A DNA stretch of 23,661 nucleotides, taken from the NCBI GenBank assembly GCA_023392185.1, contig JAEVZP010000250.1, positions 1 through 23,661 of the forward strand, in the 5' to 3' direction. This document shows, in pieces, positions 1-8,357 of the stretch (the first letter of the stretch is position 1; the number at the start of each line of letters is the position of its first letter). A program made the position numbers and the translations under genes. Origin of the DNA: Bacteroidota bacterium (lineage in GTDB: Bacteria; Bacteroidota; Bacteroidia; Chitinophagales; Chitinophagaceae). A model generated the notes under the pieces. The model had not been told where the DNA came from and searched no databases. It saw only the letters and a program-made list of their open reading frames with translations.

Positions 1-36
1 TATACATATTTCGCGGGGGCTTTTTGAAAAGTGGGG

Positions 37-44
37 CAAAGGTA
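37..44 (-). promoter_or_regulatory. possible -7 element TACCTTTG reading off the left edge
   Basis: The minus strand reads TACCTTTG here, an exact match to the Bacteroidota -7 consensus TAnnTTTG, just past the stop of the DUF2520 gene. It would drive a gene lying left of position 1. I see no TTG at the usual 19-20 base distance upstream, so this is weak. Confidence 0.3.
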
Positions 45-54
45 GCAAGAAGGG

Positions 55-819
55 CTATTGCGGTCGGTATTGGGCTGCAATGGATTCGCTTATAGCTTTA
101 TAGACCGCCTGCCATTGAGGGTGCGCCTGCAACAGCTCCAGGTGTTTTTCCTGCGTGGCAACGTCGCCCCGTTGGGCGGGACCGGTCTGCATTTCGCAGG
201 GATTTCCCCAAAATGCCCGTTCAAAGGTTTGTGTTAGCAGCGGGCGCAGCACATCAGGCGGCAGGTGGGCTTGCGAACAGATCTTTTCGCAGAGGCACAA
301 CAGGTGATTGACGAAATTGTTGCCCACTACAGCGGCGAGGTGCAGCTGTGCACGGGCGGCTTGCGGCGCTTCTGTCAGGGAAAGGGAAAGGGCTTCAGCC
401 AACTCCGCTAAGTTTTCCTGTGCCTTTGCTGTGTTTCCTTCGCCCACCGCCGGGATATTACTTTCCCCAAAATCAGTCCCGCTAATGGAATATACCGGCC
501 AGCAAATCGCGCGGTTGGGGTGGGGCAGCAGGGCCTCCGACGAAACCGTTCCGCTAAAGTGAATAACGGTTCCTTTTTGGGGAGGGATTTCCTGTGCCAA
601 ACTTCCGATAGCGCTATCCGAAACCGCCAGTAAAACCGCGTCCGCCGGGCCCTTTATTTTGTCTAAAGACGACACAGCCGGCGCGGCTAACTGCGCTGCC
701 AGCTTTGCTGCAACCGCTTGGTTCCGGCCAAAAACGCCTAAACATTTGTGCCCTTTTCCGGAAAATCGCGAAGCGATAAAATGCGCGACCCGCCCGGTGC
801 CGATTAAGTAGAACGTCAT
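55..819 (-). CDS. Rossmann-like / DUF2520 domain protein
   Basis: A 254-residue protein with an N-terminal Rossmann fold: a hydrophobic beta strand leads into a GTGRVA glycine loop at residues 7-12, typical of NAD(P)-binding proteins. The second half matches the DUF2520 type, with the conserved helix GNNFVNHLL near residues 166-174, as in proteins related to 6-phosphogluconate or F420-dependent dehydrogenases. The substrate is not known for this family. It is translationally coupled to the upstream acyltransferase: its ATG (817-819) overlaps that gene's TGA (816-818). The length is normal and the frame is intact. Family assignment is from remembered motifs; the enzymatic role is unknown. Confidence 0.85.
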   Translation of the reverse strand: MTFYLIGTGRVAHFIASRFSGKGHKCLGVFGRNQAVAAKLAAQLAAPAVSSLDKIKGPADAVLLAVSDSAIGSLAQEIPPQKGTVIHFSGTVSSEALLPHPNRAICWPVYSISGTDFGESNIPAVGEGNTAKAQENLAELAEALSLSLTEAPQAARAQLHLAAVVGNNFVNHLLCLCEKICSQAHLPPDVLRPLLTQTFERAFWGNPCEMQTGPAQRGDVATQEKHLELLQAHPQWQAVYKAISESIAAQYRPQ

Positions 820-1589
820 GCTCCATGCAGATTATGCCGAACAATATGCTCCAGCATTTGCGCGTGAATTTTTGCGCTGAGTTCACTCGCGTTTTCCAGT
901 GCAAGGCCGGTTGTTCCCGTCGGCGGCAAAAAGTGAAAATCAATCGGGCTGGGCCAGGCGTAGAAACTGGGTTTGCCGGGCAGGATGCGCGCCGTGTTGC
1001 TCAAAACTGCGGGCATAATAGGCTTTTGGGTGCGGATAGCGGTAATAAAAGCGCCTTTCTGAAACGGTTGCAGCGGCGCGCCGCCTTTGTTGCGCGTGCC
1101 TTCGGGATACAGGCAGAGGTGCAATCCCATTTGCAGCGCGGCTTCCATTTTAGAAAAACTTTCCTTCCGGCTTTGCTCGCTTTTCCGGTCCACCAGGATA
1201 GACCCGGCAGTGTAGATAATCCCAAAAATCGGCACCCGCGAAATTTCAATCTTAGCCAGCGTTTTATTGGCTCCCGGAATCCACGGCGAGGTCACCGGCA
1301 CATCCAGAAAAGAGTTGTGGTTGCACACGACCACATAGTTTTCTCCTTTCCGGAAATGTTCTCCTCCGCGCCGCCGTACGGGGCAGAACACCAGCGGCAG
1401 ATATACGCCCATCCACACCCGGAAAATCCTGTGGAGCGCCACCGTATTGCGCGGCTCCGGCAGCAACTTGGTCAGCAGCACCGGAATCACTACCAAGAGC
1501 ATCGTGACGACGAACAGCAAGGCCGCGTAGACAAAGAAAATCCGGCCCAGCAGGAGGCGGACCGGAGATATTTTAGGGGAAGCGTTCAT
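816..1589 (-). CDS. plsC: 1-acyl-sn-glycerol-3-phosphate acyltransferase (PlsC family)
   Basis: A 257-residue membrane acyltransferase that would transfer an acyl chain to lysophosphatidic acid to make phosphatidic acid, at the inner membrane. A hydrophobic segment at residues 15-40 anchors the N-terminus. The catalytic HxxxxD motif is visible as NHNSFLD (His91, Asp96), and the glycerol-phosphate-binding motif is YPEGTR at residues 161-166. Length and motif spacing are normal for PlsC. The ATG at 1587-1589 is preceded by a possible 62-codon ORF whose TGA overlaps it. The 3' end overlaps the DUF2520 gene by 4 bases. The exact acyl acceptor cannot be told from sequence; a related lipid acyltransferase of the same superfamily is possible. 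Confidence 0.9.
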   Translation of the reverse strand: MNASPKISPVRLLLGRIFFVYAALLFVVTMLLVVIPVLLTKLLPEPRNTVALHRIFRVWMGVYLPLVFCPVRRRGGEHFRKGENYVVVCNHNSFLDVPVTSPWIPGANKTLAKIEISRVPIFGIIYTAGSILVDRKSEQSRKESFSKMEAALQMGLHLCLYPEGTRNKGGAPLQPFQKGAFITAIRTQKPIMPAVLSNTARILPGKPSFYAWPSPIDFHFLPPTGTTGLALENASELSAKIHAQMLEHIVRHNLHGA

Positions 1590-1774
1590 AGGCAGAGCGC
1601 TAAGGTACAGCCCGCTGTTTCTTCCCGGAGGGTGGCCGGGTGCACTGTTCTGGTTTTCGGCACTTTAGGCAAAACGCAGCCGGAAGACACTTCCTGGAAG
1701 GTCGTCAGCCGCCCATTCAGGGGGAAATGGGCCGGAAAAAGCACTCCCGCTGCCATTTCCGCAGTCAGGTGCAT
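1586..1774 (-). CDS. possible small ORF upstream of plsC, unrecognised
   Basis: A 62-residue ORF that I do not recognise. In its favour: its stop overlaps the plsC start in the ATGA arrangement also seen between plsC and the next gene, and it fills an otherwise empty 238-base divergent gap between plsC and bshA. Against it: no domain, no signal peptide or membrane segment, and an unremarkable composition with Cys-rich ends. It could equally be noncoding leader. Coupling by overlap alone is weak evidence, because a 4-base overlap occurs by chance fairly often. Confidence 0.25.
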   Translation of the reverse strand: MHLTAEMAAGVLFPAHFPLNGRLTTFQEVSSGCVLPKVPKTRTVHPATLREETAGCTLALCL

Positions 1775-1827
1775 TCTGGCACGATAACTGTACCCATCCG
1801 GGCGTTCTTTAAAACAACGCAGTTCGT

Positions 1828-2976
1828 TTGAAAATCGGTATTGTTTGCTACCCGACTTATGGGGGCTCCGGCGTTATGGCGACCGAGTTGGGCAACGCCC
1901 TCTCGGAGCGGGGCCATGAGGTTCATTTTATCACCTATCAGCAGCCGGTACGGCTGGCCTTTCATCCCAATATTTATTACCATGAAGTAGCGGTGCCCAC
2001 CTATCCGCTTTTTGATTTCCCACCCTATGAGTCGGCGCTCACCTCGACGCTGGTAAATGTGGTGCAAACGCACGACCTCGACGTGCTGCATGTGCACTAC
2101 GCCATCCCGCACGCCTCTACGGCTTATTTTGCCAAGCAGATTCTGAAGAGCGCCGGAAAGCACATTCCTTTCATCACCACGTTGCACGGCACCGATATTA
2201 CCCTGGTGGGCAAAGATCCGACCTACAAGCCGGTGGTTACTTTTTCGATCTCCGAGAGCGATGCGGTCACGGCTGTTTCGCACAACCTGCGCGAAGAAAC
2301 CTACCGGAACTTCGAGATTGCCAAAGAAATCCAGGTGATTCCCAACTTTGTGGATCTGCGTCGTTTTCAGCAAAAAGACAAGGATCATTTCAAAAAAATG
2401 CTCGCGCCGAACGGCGAACGGATTCTGGCCCACACTTCCAATTTCCGGAAAATCAAGCGGGTGCCGGACGTGATTCAAACCTTTGCCCGGGTGCGGGCGC
2501 AGCTGCCTTCGAAGCTGCTGATGGTGGGCGACGGGCCGGAGCGGCAACAGGCCGAGGAACTGGCGCGCTGTCTGGGCGTTTTTCCGGATGTGCGTTTTTT
2601 AGGAAAGCAGGATCAGATGGATGAGATCCTGAGCATCACCGACCTGTTTTTGCTGCCGTCGGAATATGAAAGCTTTGGACTGGCGGCGCTGGAGGCGATG
2701 GCCTGCGGCGTGCCGGTGATCAGTTCGGATGCCGGTGGACTGGGCGAGATCAACATCGACGGACAGACAGGCTTTTTGTGTCCGGTGGGTGATGTAGCAC
2801 TGATGAGTGAAAAGGCGCTCGAGCTGCTGGGCTCTGAAGAGAAGTTGGCTGCCTTCAAAGAAGCCGCGCTGGAGCAGGCCGCCCGCTTTTCCCGTGATCA
2901 GACCCTGGAAATGTACGAAGATCTGTATCGCAAAGTAGTTGGGAGCAGGCAGCCGGCTCTAGGAGGGAATCTGTAG
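1828..2976 (+). CDS. bshA: N-acetyl-alpha-D-glucosaminyl L-malate synthase BshA
   Basis: A 382-residue GT-B fold glycosyltransferase (family 4) carrying out the first step of bacillithiol synthesis, joining GlcNAc from UDP-GlcNAc to L-malate in the cytoplasm. The N-terminus MKIGIVCYPTYGGSGVMATE is diagnostic for BshA. TTLHGTDITLVG at 118-129 and the EX7E-type motif ESFGLAALE at 281-289, followed by CGVPVISSDAGG, are the sugar-nucleotide site. The start is a TTG at 1828, chosen because it places the conserved MKIGIVCYPTYGGSG sequence exactly at the N-terminus. It is divergent from plsC. A hairpin follows directly at the stop codon. Bacillithiol is the main low-molecular-weight thiol of many Bacteroidota, so this is a housekeeping redox gene. 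Confidence 0.95.
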   Translation: MKIGIVCYPTYGGSGVMATELGNALSERGHEVHFITYQQPVRLAFHPNIYYHEVAVPTYPLFDFPPYESALTSTLVNVVQTHDLDVLHVHYAIPHASTAYFAKQILKSAGKHIPFITTLHGTDITLVGKDPTYKPVVTFSISESDAVTAVSHNLREETYRNFEIAKEIQVIPNFVDLRRFQQKDKDHFKKMLAPNGERILAHTSNFRKIKRVPDVIQTFARVRAQLPSKLLMVGDGPERQQAEELARCLGVFPDVRFLGKQDQMDEILSITDLFLLPSEYESFGLAALEAMACGVPVISSDAGGLGEINIDGQTGFLCPVGDVALMSEKALELLGSEEKLAAFKEAALEQAARFSRDQTLEMYEDLYRKVVGSRQPALGGNL

Positions 2977-3000
2977 GGCGAACCCCTATGGTCGCCCTTT
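2976..3000 (+). terminator. hairpin terminator after bshA
   Basis: GGGCGA (2976-2981) pairs with TCGCCC (2992-2997) around a 10-base loop and is followed by TTT. An alternative pairing extends the stem with ACC/GGT and one bulged A. It starts at the last base of the bshA stop codon. The T tract is short, so strength is uncertain. Confidence 0.55.
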
Positions 3001-3094
3001 AGTTCTCAAAGCGTTCGAATCCATGACGATGTGTGGACGCGCTTTATTACCTTGTTCCTAACCTCTAGTAACACCTGTTTCCTATTTTTGAAGC

Positions 3095-4756
3095 ATGTCC
3101 CTTCGCCAACTGCTGCGTAAAAAGCCGATTGCTGCTGTTTTAGAAAATCCGAACGAGCACAATCCGGAAGGAGACACCGGCAGAGGGCTCAAAGCTGTGC
3201 TGGGCGTGCGCGATCTCACCTTTTTTGCGATTGCTGCCATCGTGGGTGCGGGTATTTTCAGTACTATTGGCAAGGCAGCGTTTGATGGGGGGCCGGGCAT
3301 TGTTTTTCTGTTCATTTTCGTTGGGATCGCCTGTGGGTTTTCGGCGTTGTGTTATGCCGAATTTGCCTCGCTGGTGCCGGTTTCCGGAAGCGCCTATACG
3401 TATAGCTACGTCGTTTTTGGAGAACTTTTTGCCTGGATTATCGGCTGGGACCTGCTTATGGAATACGCCATCGGCAATATCGCCGTAGCCATATCCTGGA
3501 GTGACTATTTCACCACTTTGCTCGAAGGGCTGGGTATCTACCTGCCGCCCTGGGTGCAGATGGACTACTGGACCGCCAAGGAAGGTCTTACCCAAACCGC
3601 AATCGCCGCCTGGGACCACGCGCCGCGCATCGGCGAGGTGCGCATGATCTGCGATCTTCCGGCTTTTCTCATCACGGCAATCATCACGGCAGTCGTGTAT
3701 GTCGGTATTCAGGAATCCCGCCGCACGGCCAACGCCATGGTGATTCTAAAACTTGCTGTCATTGCGCTGGTCATTGTGGCAGGTGCGTTTTACGTGCAGC
3801 CGGCCAACTGGAATCCGTTTTTGCCAAACGGATTCAATGGGGTTTTGAAAGGAACGGCCGCCGTGTTTTTTGCCTATATCGGCTTTGATGCGATCTCGAC
3901 CACGGCGGAGGAATGCCGCAACCCGCAGCGCGATTTGCCCCGTGCCATGATGTATTCGCTGGTGATTTGCACCGTTATTTACATCCTCATTGCGCTGGTG
4001 CTCACCGGTATGGTTTCTTATACTACGCTCGACGTTGGCGACCCGCTGGCGGCCGTTTTCAGCCGGGTGGATCAGCCGTGGATTGCCGGAGTGATTGCCG
4101 CAAGCGCCGTGATTGCAACCGCATCGGTGTTGCTCGTTTTTCAGATCGGACAGCCCCGCATCTGGATGGCCATGAGCCGCGACGGTTTGCTGCCCAAAAA
4201 ATTCTCCGAGCTGCACCCGCGCTATAAAACCCCGGGTTTCAGCACCCTCCTGACCGGCCTGGTAGTGGGCATTCCGGCTTTGTTTCTCAATCTGGAAACC
4301 GTAGTGGACCTCACGAGCGTCGGGACGCTTTTCGCCTTTGTGCTGGTGTGTGGCGGGGTGATTAAGATGCACGCCGACCGCCTGCGCAACCCAACCGACC
4401 GGGCCGGCCGTTTCCGCGTGCCGTATGTCAATGGCAAGTGGATCATTCCGGTGCTGGCGCTGCTGACGATCGGAAGCTTTTTCTACGCTCAGAAGTCCCA
4501 CCTGGAGACCCTTCTGGTGCTCAATCGCGAAACGGTTCCGTATCTCGCTTTTGCCGTGTTGCTGCTTTTGGTTTCCGTCAAAACATTTCTTTCCAACTGG
4601 AGCCTCATTCCGGTGCTGGGGTTGCTGAGCTGTTCTTATCTGCTCTGCGAATCCGGTACTTCCAACTGGGAGCGTTTCCTGCTATGGCTCCTGATCGGTA
4701 TCGTAGTTTATTTCCTGTATGGCAAAAAGCACAGCAAGCTGGCGCGCCAGCAATAA
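3095..4756 (+). CDS. APC-family amino acid permease
   Basis: A 553-residue polytopic inner-membrane protein of the amino acid-polyamine-organocation superfamily, closest by eye to the cationic amino acid transporter (CAT) group. The substrate-binding first helix carries the IVGAGIFSTIGKAA motif near residue 50, after a cytoplasmic N-terminus. The central EECRNPQRDLPRA loop is a hallmark of CAT-like permeases. About a dozen or more hydrophobic segments follow through to a short basic tail. It would be a proton-coupled amino acid importer; the substrate cannot be read from sequence. A TATTTTTG sequence at 3083-3090 resembles a -7 element only four bases from the ATG, but it lacks a -33 partner at proper spacing. 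It converges with the next gene across 26 bases. Confidence 0.9.
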   Translation: MSLRQLLRKKPIAAVLENPNEHNPEGDTGRGLKAVLGVRDLTFFAIAAIVGAGIFSTIGKAAFDGGPGIVFLFIFVGIACGFSALCYAEFASLVPVSGSAYTYSYVVFGELFAWIIGWDLLMEYAIGNIAVAISWSDYFTTLLEGLGIYLPPWVQMDYWTAKEGLTQTAIAAWDHAPRIGEVRMICDLPAFLITAIITAVVYVGIQESRRTANAMVILKLAVIALVIVAGAFYVQPANWNPFLPNGFNGVLKGTAAVFFAYIGFDAISTTAEECRNPQRDLPRAMMYSLVICTVIYILIALVLTGMVSYTTLDVGDPLAAVFSRVDQPWIAGVIAASAVIATASVLLVFQIGQPRIWMAMSRDGLLPKKFSELHPRYKTPGFSTLLTGLVVGIPALFLNLETVVDLTSVGTLFAFVLVCGGVIKMHADRLRNPTDRAGRFRVPYVNGKWIIPVLALLTIGSFFYAQKSHLETLLVLNRETVPYLAFAVLLLLVSVKTFLSNWSLIPVLGLLSCSYLLCESGTSNWERFLLWLLIGIVVYFLYGKKHSKLARQQ

Positions 4757-4782
4757 GAAAGCAACCGTCTCCGGAAAGCGCC

Positions 4783-5907
4783 TTATTTGATCAGGATGGT
4801 AGAATAGCGCTGGTCGCCGTTTTCCAGCGTGAGGTAGAAACGGCCCGGGTGCAGGCTCAGGTTTTGAATGATGGTTACAATAGCACCTTCCTCCACCGAA
4901 GCGGCATACACCTCCTGGCCCTCCATATCCGTGATTTTGAGCAGGGCATTGGGTCGTGCCGCCGGATGATTGACCGTAACCTCCGAAGTAGTAACCGGGT
5001 TGGGCGTCGCCACGAGCACGCCTTCAATCGCGGTGAGCGGCGAGCCACTGACCAGCACCGCATGGCTCAGGTTGCGGGCGCCGGCCATGTCCACCACAGC
5101 AAGGCGGTAGAAATTCCGGGAACGATACGGCTTTAAATCCTCAAAACGATAGGCGTTTACTGCTTCGTTTCGAATCGGTATTGTTCCAATCAGCTCGAAG
5201 ATTTTGCCGTCGGTGCTGCGTTCAACCTCATAGCGTGAAAGCCCGTTTTCATACGCGGTCTGCCAGGTGAGCAGTGCCCCATTCTCATCGCCCGTAGCCC
5301 GAAAGCCATACAGTTCTGTAGATACCGGCAGTTCGGCCCCGCCGTAGCCCAGGTCGCTGAGCGTAAGGGTGCCAAAGTCGGCACGGGCACCATAGGCATA
5401 CAAGCGAAACGAAACAGGACTGTCGACTGAGAGCGAAAGGCTATCGGCAATGTCGAAAGGCACCGAAATACGGGCCGCATTTCCGGAAATAACGCCGGTA
5501 CTCAGGTCGGAAGAAAAGCTGTCGAGACTGGAGCGGAGCGTATAGGTGCGCGGGCCGGCTTCGTTGCGGAAGAGGGTAAACCGGAGATTGCCGGGCGTCA
5601 GGGCAGCCCCGCGCACCGGCTGCACCGTCCACTGAAAATAATGATCAGCACCGGGGCTGCCGCTGCTCGTCCAGCCGCTCGACCGGAAAGAATTGCTCTG
5701 GTCGGAGGTGAACAGATGCGGCGCCGGGCCGGCACCCGGACTGCCAATAGTTGCGGCGCTGCTTTGCTGCGCCGCAAAAGGATTGCTGGTATTGGGGTTG
5801 GTTCCGGAAACCGAGCGCACCGGAGCGGGAGAATTAACGACCTGCGCCACGCCGGAAACAGAAGCCGCACCCGCCAGCAGGAGGGCCAGAAGGAAAGTTT
5901 TTTTCAT
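4783..5907 (-). CDS. secreted protein with type IX secretion sorting domain
   Basis: A 374-residue exported protein. The N-terminus MKKTFLLALLLAGAASVSGVA is a Sec signal peptide. A low-complexity Ser/Pro/Asn stretch follows, then a beta-rich region (about residues 85-200) and a fibronectin III-like segment with the phrase ALLTWQTAYENGLSRYEVER (about 210-295), common in Bacteroidota surface proteins. The last about 75 residues, with ATPNPV, LKITDMEGQEVY, LHPGRFYLTL and a terminal YSTILIK, are a type A T9SS sorting domain, so the protein should cross the outer membrane and be released or anchored to lipopolysaccharide. No catalytic motif is visible; function is unknown. An in-frame palindrome TTTCCGGAAA lies at 5480 and another just upstream at 5923. 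Confidence 0.85.
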   Translation of the reverse strand: MKKTFLLALLLAGAASVSGVAQVVNSPAPVRSVSGTNPNTSNPFAAQQSSAATIGSPGAGPAPHLFTSDQSNSFRSSGWTSSGSPGADHYFQWTVQPVRGAALTPGNLRFTLFRNEAGPRTYTLRSSLDSFSSDLSTGVISGNAARISVPFDIADSLSLSVDSPVSFRLYAYGARADFGTLTLSDLGYGGAELPVSTELYGFRATGDENGALLTWQTAYENGLSRYEVERSTDGKIFELIGTIPIRNEAVNAYRFEDLKPYRSRNFYRLAVVDMAGARNLSHAVLVSGSPLTAIEGVLVATPNPVTTSEVTVNHPAARPNALLKITDMEGQEVYAASVEEGAIVTIIQNLSLHPGRFYLTLENGDQRYSTILIK

Positions 5908-5999
5908 AAAATGGCGGGCTGTTTTCCGGAAATAAGTATAGCAAAAACGCGCCAGCAGCTATCGTATACACCCTTTCGGGCCAAGCCCAAAAGGGTGGC

Positions 6000-6061
6000 A
6001 AAAAAAGCGCGCTGCCGGCAGCAGGCGTTTCTCATGCAGAAATCCAACGACGGCAGCGCGC
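6000..6061 (-). terminator. terminator of the lipoprotein gene, long-loop hairpin
   Basis: GCGCGCTGCCG (6007-6017) and CGGCAGCGCGC (6051-6061) are perfect 11-base inverted repeats around a 33-base loop. The run of seven A at 6000-6006 reads as seven T on the minus strand directly after the stem. Position and orientation fit termination of the gene ending at 6117. The long loop is unusual. Confidence 0.6.
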
Positions 6062-6116
6062 CGGCAGGGAGCAGGTGGCCGGGCAGCACACGTGACGGGC
6101 GCCCCAAAAACGAAGG

Positions 6117-6512
6117 CTATTTTTTCAACTCAATCACTTGTACATGGTTGGCCCCGTCGGTGGATTTCCATTTCTGGAAAGAGCGTTTGTCTTCCATAAT
6201 AATCCAGGTCTTCGAAAAATCAGAGCCTTCGCTGTTGATCGATACATACTTGCCTTCCTGCCAGGTCCATTTAAACGGTGTTTTATCTTCCTGCACAGTG
6301 CCCAGGGCATTGAAACTCAGGTTCTTCTTGCCGGTGCCATTGCCTTTAAAATGAATGGTGCCGATGTTTTGCAGCGTAACAGCCGGTTGTCCGGGCGTGA
6401 CGGTTTCATACCGCTGCACGTTCCAGGTGCCTGTAAGGCGTTTGGCACAGGAAGTCGTAAAGCAGCCAACAACAGCCAGCGCAGCCAGGGGTAATTTTTG
6501 TGTAATCATCAT
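6117..6512 (-). CDS. small lipocalin-like lipoprotein, hypothetical
   Basis: A 131-residue predicted lipoprotein. The signal sequence ends in a lipobox, FTTSC, with the lipidated Cys near residue 23, so it should sit in the periplasm on a membrane. The mature part starts LTGTWNVQRYE and continues as short beta strands with GTIHFKGNGTGKKNLSF and KWTWQEGKYVSI. This is the style of the small lipocalin-like domain proteins of Bacteroidota, whose ligand is usually unknown. Two adjacent ATG codons (6512 and 6509) could serve as start. It is monocistronic by appearance: it has its own terminator, and the next minus-strand gene upstream is 135 bases away, with a hairpin in between. Confidence 0.75.
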   Translation of the reverse strand: MMITQKLPLAALAVVGCFTTSCAKRLTGTWNVQRYETVTPGQPAVTLQNIGTIHFKGNGTGKKNLSFNALGTVQEDKTPFKWTWQEGKYVSINSEGSDFSKTWIIMEDKRSFQKWKSTDGANHVQVIELKK

Positions 6513-6566
6513 TTTAAGGTCAGTTGGTTTCGGGATTCATACCATTTCCCGGCACAATGGCGTAAC

Positions 6567-6596
6567 CCGACCGGCAGGCTTTAGAAGGCCGGTCGG
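6567..6596. other. GC-rich hairpin without T tract
   Basis: CCGACCGGC (6567-6575) pairs perfectly with GCCGGTCGG (6588-6596) around a 12-base loop. It lies between the DUF4288 gene and the lipoprotein gene, both minus strand. No T run follows on either strand, so it could be a weak terminator, an RNA-stabilising hairpin or a leader structure. Confidence 0.45.
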
Positions 6597-6647
6597 AGGG
6601 CCGGCATAAGTAAAGGAATTAACGGGCGAAAAGTTCGCCAGCCCCGC

Positions 6648-6911
6648 TTAACTCACCGTCTCGAGGTGAAAATCCCGCATTTCCCGGAACAGCACCGTGC
6701 CGTTGTCGAGGGCAATGCGCTCCACCGATTTGACCCCGATAAACTGCCGGGCAGTACCCGTTTCGCCGAGCGGTCCGCTGCCCATCCGGTGAGCTTCGCG
6801 GAGTGCGGCAGATTCATTTTCGGCATGAATCATGCGCAGCTCAATCAGGTATTGTTCTTTGCTGCCAGAGGAAGCATTTCGGTAGATGAGTTGTGCAGCA
6901 AAAAAATCCAT
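6648..6911 (-). CDS. DUF4288-like small cytoplasmic protein
   Basis: An 87-residue protein beginning MDFFAAQLIYRN and continuing EQYLIELRMIHAENESAALREAHRMG. This resembles DUF4288, a family of small proteins of unknown function starting with an aromatic-Ala-Ala-x-Leu strand followed by a helix with alternating Glu and Ala. The frame is open further upstream to 7028, but that longer form would run back into the glycosyltransferase gene ending at 6973 and has an unconvincing N-terminus, so I chose the ATG at 6909-6911. It is the last gene of the unit starting at 8270, 61 bases after the glycosyltransferase. Family call is by pattern only. Confidence 0.65.
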   Translation of the reverse strand: MDFFAAQLIYRNASSGSKEQYLIELRMIHAENESAALREAHRMGSGPLGETGTARQFIGVKSVERIALDNGTVLFREMRDFHLETVS

Positions 6912-6972
6912 AGGGAAGTGGGGCTTGTTTTTAAAACGGCGGTTGACGGCATTACCCCTATAAAAAAGTACG

Positions 6973-8025
6973 CTATAAAGCCCTGGGTTTCCAGCCCAGC
7001 TGCTTGAAGGTTCGGATGCCACGCGCAAAATATTGCCAGATCACCGCACCCGGATACCGGGCTTCTGGCCCGGCCCAGACGCGGCCATGTGCCTTTTGAA
7101 AGGCTTTTCGCTGCGAAAAGGTATAGCCGGCCATGCGGTAGAAACCCAGGTGTGCCCGAAAGATGACCCCGATTTCTTTGGTTTTTCCGGCAAACAGATA
7201 TTGGAGCGCCGCCACTCCGTCGAGAATCAGCCGGGCCGGTAAAAGCCAGAGCAGCCGGCTGCTCCGCTCATTTTTGAGAAGCAGAAGCAGGTTGTTTCGG
7301 AAATTATAGTACAATTTTTGCGGCGAGCCATAGGAAATGACCGAGCCGCCCACGTGAAAAACAGTGCTGCCCCCAATGGCGCCTACCGTGTAGCCCATAC
7401 GTCGCAAACGCCAGCACAGGTCCACTTCTTCCATGTGTGCATAGAGTTCCGGATCCAGTCCGCCGGCTGCATGATACAGATCGGCCCGCACCATCAGGCA
7501 GCCGCCCGAAGCCCAGAAGACCGCTACATTGTCGTCGTATTGACCGGTATCGGTTTCAAGCGTATCGAAAAGGCGTCCCCGGCAAAATAGATAGCCGAGT
7601 GTGTCCATGTAGCCACCGGCTGCGCCGGCGTATTCAAATTTTTCGCGTTCGCGCCAGTAGCGGATTTTGGGCTGTGCGGCGGCGAGGCGGGGGTTTTCTT
7701 CAAAGGCTGCGAGCAGGGGCGGGAACCAGCCGGGCGTTACTTCAAAGTCGGCGCTGAGCAAGACGTAGTATTTCGCCTTGATCTGGCGCAGGCCTTCGGC
7801 ATAGCCGGCAGCAAAGCCCCGGTTGACGGGAATGGTAACGGTGCGAACCTGTGGAAAATGCGTAGCAAGGTATTGGGGCGTATCGTCGGTAGAAGCGTTG
7901 TCGATAACAATCACTTCATAGCCGGAGTCCGCCGCTGCCAGAATGCCGGGCAGAAATTTTTCGTGCCAGGTTTTTCCATTATAGCTCAGGATCACCACGG
8001 CGGTGTCCTGCCTTGCCTTCAGCAC
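6973..8025 (-). CDS. family 2 glycosyltransferase (rhamnosyltransferase-like)
   Basis: A 350-residue GT-A enzyme. AVVILSYNGKTW (9-20) and VIVIDNASTDDTPQYL (38-53) form the nucleotide-sugar fold, with the DxD-like SADFEV at 91-96. Near residue 205, GGLDPELYAHMEEVDLCWRLR gives the conserved acidic residues of the catalytic loop. GNR-type spacing (PVNRGFAAGYAEGL, 66-79) is typical of inverting GT2 enzymes making cell-surface polysaccharide or O-antigen. A hydrophobic stretch near 258-280 suggests membrane association. It follows the small membrane protein gene by 17 bases and probably shares its transcript. Donor and acceptor cannot be inferred; no other polysaccharide genes lie nearby. Confidence 0.88.
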   Translation of the reverse strand: MLKARQDTAVVILSYNGKTWHEKFLPGILAAADSGYEVIVIDNASTDDTPQYLATHFPQVRTVTIPVNRGFAAGYAEGLRQIKAKYYVLLSADFEVTPGWFPPLLAAFEENPRLAAAQPKIRYWREREKFEYAGAAGGYMDTLGYLFCRGRLFDTLETDTGQYDDNVAVFWASGGCLMVRADLYHAAGGLDPELYAHMEEVDLCWRLRRMGYTVGAIGGSTVFHVGGSVISYGSPQKLYYNFRNNLLLLLKNERSSRLLWLLPARLILDGVAALQYLFAGKTKEIGVIFRAHLGFYRMAGYTFSQRKAFQKAHGRVWAGPEARYPGAVIWQYFARGIRTFKQLGWKPRAL

Positions 8026-8042
8026 AGCAAAAACGCCTGTTT

Positions 8043-8270
8043 TTAGTCGACCCGGTATTTGGGATCGTAGGTAGTGTGTTCCGGAATTTTTACGTCCTGA
8101 TTGCTTTTGTAGCTATAGGTGTAAAGGGTTCCGCAGCAGGCCCAGGAAAACAGGAAAAAGCCGAAGAAGCCCAGCAGGAACAGGAAGCGGGACTTGGAGG
8201 GCTTGGTCAGTTCCAGATCAGCGTGGTTTTCCAGTTCTCTGTAATCGGAAGGAGTGTGAATGTCAGCCAT
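8043..8270 (-). CDS. small single-pass membrane protein, hypothetical
   Basis: A 75-residue protein with an acidic N-terminal tail (about 1-20), a Lys/Ser stretch, one hydrophobic segment FLFLLGFFGFFLFSWACCG (about 30-48) and a polar C-terminal tail rich in Tyr, Lys and Asp. I do not recognise the family. It is the first gene of the unit leading to the glycosyltransferase, 17 bases away, and lies about 30 bases downstream of a well-formed promoter. It may be an accessory of the glycosyltransferase or simply cotranscribed. Confidence 0.7.
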   Translation of the reverse strand: MADIHTPSDYRELENHADLELTKPSKSRFLFLLGFFGFFLFSWACCGTLYTYSYKSNQDVKIPEHTTYDPKYRVD

Positions 8271-8303
8271 AACGAAGCGGTAGCAGGATCAATTTCGGTT
8301 GAG

Positions 8304-8334
8304 CAAAAGTAGGCCTTCGCGCCAAATTGCCCAA
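8304..8334 (-). promoter_or_regulatory. Bacteroidota-type promoter for the 8270-6648 unit
   Basis: The minus strand carries TTG (complement of 8332-8334), a 20-base spacer and TACTTTTG (complement of 8304-8311), matching the -33/-7 consensus TTG - N19-20 - TAnnTTTG. Transcription would begin near 8299, leaving a leader of about 30 bases before the ATG at 8270. Confidence 0.65.
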
Positions 8335-8357
8335 TATTTCTACCTTTCGGGTTCTAA

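Noticed and set aside
825..1787. 320-codon plus-strand ORF
   Set aside because: Antisense to plsC, which has clear catalytic motifs; the Arg/Gln/His-rich translation is typical of a shadow frame.
3746..4501. 251-codon minus-strand ORF
   Set aside because: Antisense to the APC permease; composition unlike a real protein.
6912..7028. N-terminal extension of the DUF4288 gene
   Set aside because: It would overlap the end of the glycosyltransferase gene and lacks family similarity; the internal ATG at 6911 fits better.
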